The position numbers and the translations under genes are program-made. Shown here piece after piece: positions 14,196-16,599 of a stretch of DNA of 16,599 nt. The stretch comes from Deltaproteobacteria bacterium. Lineage in GTDB: Bacteria > Myxococcota > UBA796 > SXON01. The notes under the pieces were generated by a model. That model was not told the origin of the DNA, searched no databases, and saw nothing but the letters and a program-made list of their open reading frames with translations. The stretch spans positions 1-16,599 of the forward strand of contig CANKNP010000079.1 in the NCBI GenBank assembly GCA_947483545.1. Reading direction: 5' to 3'. The number at the start of each line of letters is the position of its first letter. Positions within the stretch are counted from its first letter, which is position 1.

Positions 14196-15305
14196 TCAAC
14201 GCTGGTGCCCGCGGATGTAGACAGCGACGGGGCGAGCGAGGGTGAGGGGGTCGAGCCGGGGGTCCGCGTCCAGCACCAGCAAGCTCGCCGATTTGCCGAT
14301 GTCCAAGCTCCCAAGATCGTCAAAACCCCAAAAATCCGCAGGCACGCTGGTGCCTGCCGCCAGGATCGCCTCCCCGGTCATGCCGCTGTCCACCATGCCC
14401 TGGAGTTCATCGGCGTTGATCGCGGCTGTCCGCGCATTGCCAAAATCCGTCCCATACAAGACCCGGGCGCCGGCCGCGCGCAGGCTGGTCAGGTTGGCGC
14501 GCGTCGTCGTCCCGTTGCCGAACGCGACGAGGGTGGTCACCACCGTCTTGCCGCCCCAGGCGGCGATCGTCGTCTCCGACAGCGCCCCGGTGGGGGTGTG
14601 CGCCAGCACGTCGACGCCTGCGCGGGCAGCGCGGCTCGCCTCGTCATCGCCGGTCGCGTGCGAGGCCACGGGCACGCCGAGGCGGTGTGCCTCCGCGACC
14701 GCGAGGCCCAAAGCGGTGTCGTCGAGCTGCGCATCCCCGGCCTCCCCCGTCACCGGCAGCTTGATCAGTCGCGCGCCCAGGCCAACGAGCCGAGTCACCG
14801 CGCTCGCGGCCGCCGCCCCATCCGCGCACTCGAGCCCGTACCCCGCGCTGCCCCAGCTCTGGGTCGGATACCCGCCGATCGCGGTGACCATCGGGCCACT
14901 GGCGGACACGTCCAGCGGGCCGTGCGCCAGGGCCAGGAAGCTCTCGGGCGCCGCCATGTCCACCGCCCCGGCGATGCCGCCAGCAGCCAGGGCCTCGCCC
15001 TCCGGCAGGTACGCAAGGTGTACGTGGCTGTCGATGAACGCGGGAGCGATGAACCGCCCGGTGACGTCGATCGTCACCACGCCCACGGCGTCCCCCGCGG
15101 GTTCGGCGATGCGTCCAGCGCGGATGTGGAGGTCGCCGATGGCGGCGCCCGATGGCCAAAGCACGGTCGCGCCGGTCAGCACCACGGGCCCGGCCGGGAC
15201 GATGCCCATGCCGGCGTCGACGGCGGTCTCCGGCGCTTGGGTGTCGGCTTGAGCGAGGGGTGTCGCGCATCCGGCGAGCGAGAGGGTCAGCAGGAGGGTT
15301 CGCAT
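14196..15305 (-). CDS. Lipoprotein metal-dependent amidohydrolase (imidazolonepropionase-like)
   Basis: 369 residues. A short signal with lipobox (MRTLLLTLSLAGC, Cys13) predicts a lipid-anchored protein. The amidohydrolase fold shows a small beta-sandwich strand GPVVLTGATVLWPSG, then IAPAFIDSHVHL (His94, His96), LIKLP (Lys182, a likely carboxylated bridging ligand), ASHATG (His216), LAHTPTGAL (His236), and YGTDFGN (Asp287). These are the full binuclear-site residues expected in this superfamily, so it is probably active. It ends with a second sandwich strand including DIGKSASLLVLDADP. The substrate is unknown; related periplasmic enzymes cleave amide or cyclic dipeptide-like bonds. ATG 15305 has no clear Shine-Dalgarno. 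It is divergent from the AAA+ gene. Confidence 0.8.
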   Translation of the reverse strand: MRTLLLTLSLAGCATPLAQADTQAPETAVDAGMGIVPAGPVVLTGATVLWPSGAAIGDLHIRAGRIAEPAGDAVGVVTIDVTGRFIAPAFIDSHVHLAYLPEGEALAAGGIAGAVDMAAPESFLALAHGPLDVSASGPMVTAIGGYPTQSWGSAGYGLECADGAAAASAVTRLVGLGARLIKLPVTGEAGDAQLDDTALGLAVAEAHRLGVPVASHATGDDEASRAARAGVDVLAHTPTGALSETTIAAWGGKTVVTTLVAFGNGTTTRANLTSLRAAGARVLYGTDFGNARTAAINADELQGMVDSGMTGEAILAAGTSVPADFWGFDDLGSLDIGKSASLLVLDADPRLDPLTLARPVAVYIRGHQR

Positions 15306-15467
15306 GGGAGAGGTACGAGCGACGCGCGGAGTTGGCCCGGGAGGTTCAGGTTGGCCTCCACGGGCGTAGTCGTCCCAACAAATTCGGCGCTGCCCTCAGA
15401 ATTCTCCCCAATTTTGGTTTCCCCCCCTCGTTGTTGGCCGTAACGCCTGCACCCCCCAAGGATCCCC
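15306..15467. other. Divergent intergenic region
   Basis: 162 bases separate the divergent amidohydrolase and AAA+ genes. There is a relatively AT-rich stretch at about 15375-15420, a C8 tract near 15420 and an AAGGA Shine-Dalgarno at 15458-15462 serving ATG 15468. I see no convincing -35/-10 pair, operator dyad or RNA gene in it. Confidence 0.4.
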
Positions 15468-16599
15468 ATGACCGCATCTCGACCCCTCGCCCCCGTCACG
15501 CCGCTCACCCTGCTGCAGGCCGAGCTCGCTTGGGCAGAAGCCCGCATTCGTCGCCTGGGGCGTGAGCTTCGCGACGGTGGACGCGGCGCTCGTCGCTACC
15601 GGACGCGGGAGGAGCCTGAAAAGCAGCCCTCCGTGGCGACGCTCCGGAAGCAGGAGCAGGCCCTGCGCGTGGCGTTCGACGCCATGGCTCCGGTGACTGC
15701 CGAGGACTACGCGCCCGTCGGACTCGACGCCTTGGCCGCCATCTTCGGTCTCTCCGACCTCGAGCGCTGGGCGCTGCTCCTCTCCGCCGGGATCGCGCTC
15801 CAGAAGCGGTTTGGCCAGATGCTGGAGGAGCTGGAGAGCGAGAGTTGCTGCTCGGTCGAGCTGCTTTTCAACTTCGCCGAGCTGACGCTACCGGAGCGGA
15901 TCGTGAAGCGCGCGCTCTTTCGACCCAGCGGCGCGCTCTTCGCCCAGGACCTCGCGTCGCTGAGCATGAACGCCCGCTACGAAGGGCCGGAGCAGCTCCT
16001 CGACGCGACGGTGAGCATCACCGGTCGCGGGCTGGAGCTGATCCTCGGGAGCGACGGGCTTGCGCAGGAGTTCGAGAGCTTCTCTGTGCTGGAGAGCCCG
16101 CAGGCGACGTTCGACGGGGTGGTCTTGCCCGCGAGCGATCTCGCGCGAATCCTCGCCGTGGTCGACCACCAGACCGCGCTCGCGACCACCTGGGAGGCGT
16201 GGGGCGTGAACGAGGTCGTGAAGTACGGCCGCGGGTCCCTGTTCTTGTTCACGGGCCCGCCGGGGACGGGCAAGACCTCCACGGCGCATGCGATCGCCGA
16301 CCGGCTCAAAAAGCGGGTGTTGAACGTGGACATCCCGACCTTCGTCGGCCACTCGGACGCCGCCCGGTTCCTGCCCGGCTTGTTCCGCGAAGCCCGGCTC
16401 CACAACGCGCTGCTGTTCTTCGATGAGTGCGAGGCGCTGTTTGCCTCGCGGCGCAACGGGAACGAGCTGATGACGCTGCTCCTGACCGAGTTGGAGCGTT
16501 TTGAGGGCGTCGCGGTCCTGGCCACCAACCTCGCAGACAAGCTCGACCAGGCGCTCGACCGCCGTGTGCTCGTCCGCGTGGACTTCCCGCGGCCGGACG
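15468..16599 (+). CDS. AAA+ ATPase, 3' truncated by the window edge
   Basis: 377 residues are visible before the right edge. The N-terminal ~235 residues are helical and contain LDALAAIFGLSDLERWALLL and a Leu/Glu-rich region, probably a substrate or partner domain. The ATPase core follows: Walker A GPPGTGKT (263-270, Lys269), Walker B LLFFDECEALF (Asp319, Glu320), sensor 1 VLATN (Asn354) and LDQALDRRV with Arg365/366 as the second-region-of-homology arginine fingers. The LDxALDRR motif is that of classic AAA proteins of the spastin/FtsH/Cdc48 clade. All catalytic residues are present, so it should hydrolyse ATP as an oligomer. Its client is not evident from the context. ATG 15468 has AAGGA 5 bases upstream. 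Confidence 0.82.
   Translation, partial: MTASRPLAPVTPLTLLQAELAWAEARIRRLGRELRDGGRGARRYRTREEPEKQPSVATLRKQEQALRVAFDAMAPVTAEDYAPVGLDALAAIFGLSDLERWALLLSAGIALQKRFGQMLEELESESCCSVELLFNFAELTLPERIVKRALFRPSGALFAQDLASLSMNARYEGPEQLLDATVSITGRGLELILGSDGLAQEFESFSVLESPQATFDGVVLPASDLARILAVVDHQTALATTWEAWGVNEVVKYGRGSLFLFTGPPGTGKTSTAHAIADRLKKRVLNVDIPTFVGHSDAARFLPGLFREARLHNALLFFDECEALFASRRNGNELMTLLLTELERFEGVAVLATNLADKLDQALDRRVLVRVDFPRPD

Noticed and set aside
1..16599. tRNA, rRNA, CRISPR arrays, insertion sequences, attachment sites or replication origins
   Set aside because: No supporting cloverleaf, spaced direct repeats, transposase or integrase frame was seen on either strand.

Overview
The window is about 16.6 kb of GC-rich bacterial DNA with dense, mostly co-oriented genes. 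Several traits point to a delta-proteobacterial lineage such as Myxococcota: a large extracellular protein built from MopE-type Cys/Asp-rich repeats, a type IV pilin whose sequence style is typical of that group and which has a sigma-54 promoter, a GYF-like N-terminal domain on a single-pass membrane protein, and a short-signal lipoprotein amidohydrolase. This assignment is inference from gene content. I saw no rRNA, tRNA, CRISPR array, insertion sequence or phage gene.

Layout. Positions 2-2224 are the 3' part of a repeat-rich surface or secreted protein that runs off the left edge. Positions 2232-8632 hold six tightly packed plus-strand genes: a DegT-family PLP enzyme with His in place of the catalytic Lys, a double alpha/beta-hydrolase, a carrier protein, an acyl-CoA-dehydrogenase-type flavoprotein, a class II aminoacyl-tRNA-synthetase-like amino acid:[carrier protein] ligase, and a DUF1839 protein. 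These form one putative operon. Next come an OPT-family transporter (8701-10689) and a TMTC-like membrane glycosyltransferase with a C-terminal TPR segment (10686-12260), overlapping each other by 4 bases. They converge on three minus-strand genes: a GYF-like membrane protein (12265-13374), a type IV pilin (13488-13943) and a lipoprotein amidohydrolase (14196-15305). The right edge cuts a plus-strand AAA+ ATPase (15468 onward).

How the genes may work together. The 2232-8632 cluster reads as a small-molecule pathway run on a carrier protein. The synthetase-like ligase would activate an amino acid and load it on the phosphopantetheine arm of the carrier protein. The flavoprotein would oxidise the carrier-bound aminoacyl group. 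The DUF1839 protein, which resembles papain-like acyl-carrier transferases of the BtrH kind, would move it to an acceptor. The PLP enzyme suggests a deoxy-sugar acceptor or co-substrate, and the hydrolase may edit or release intermediates. The chemistry and product are inference; the gene set is seen directly.

Three sequence details deserve most attention. The carrier-protein gene has an amber codon at codon 3 behind an excellent ribosome binding site. The double hydrolase contains a G8 run, and one added G there would split it into two genes. The pilin has a textbook -24/-12 promoter with two TGAC-N7-GTCA dyads, 22 bases apart, about 100-135 bases upstream of the predicted start of transcription.
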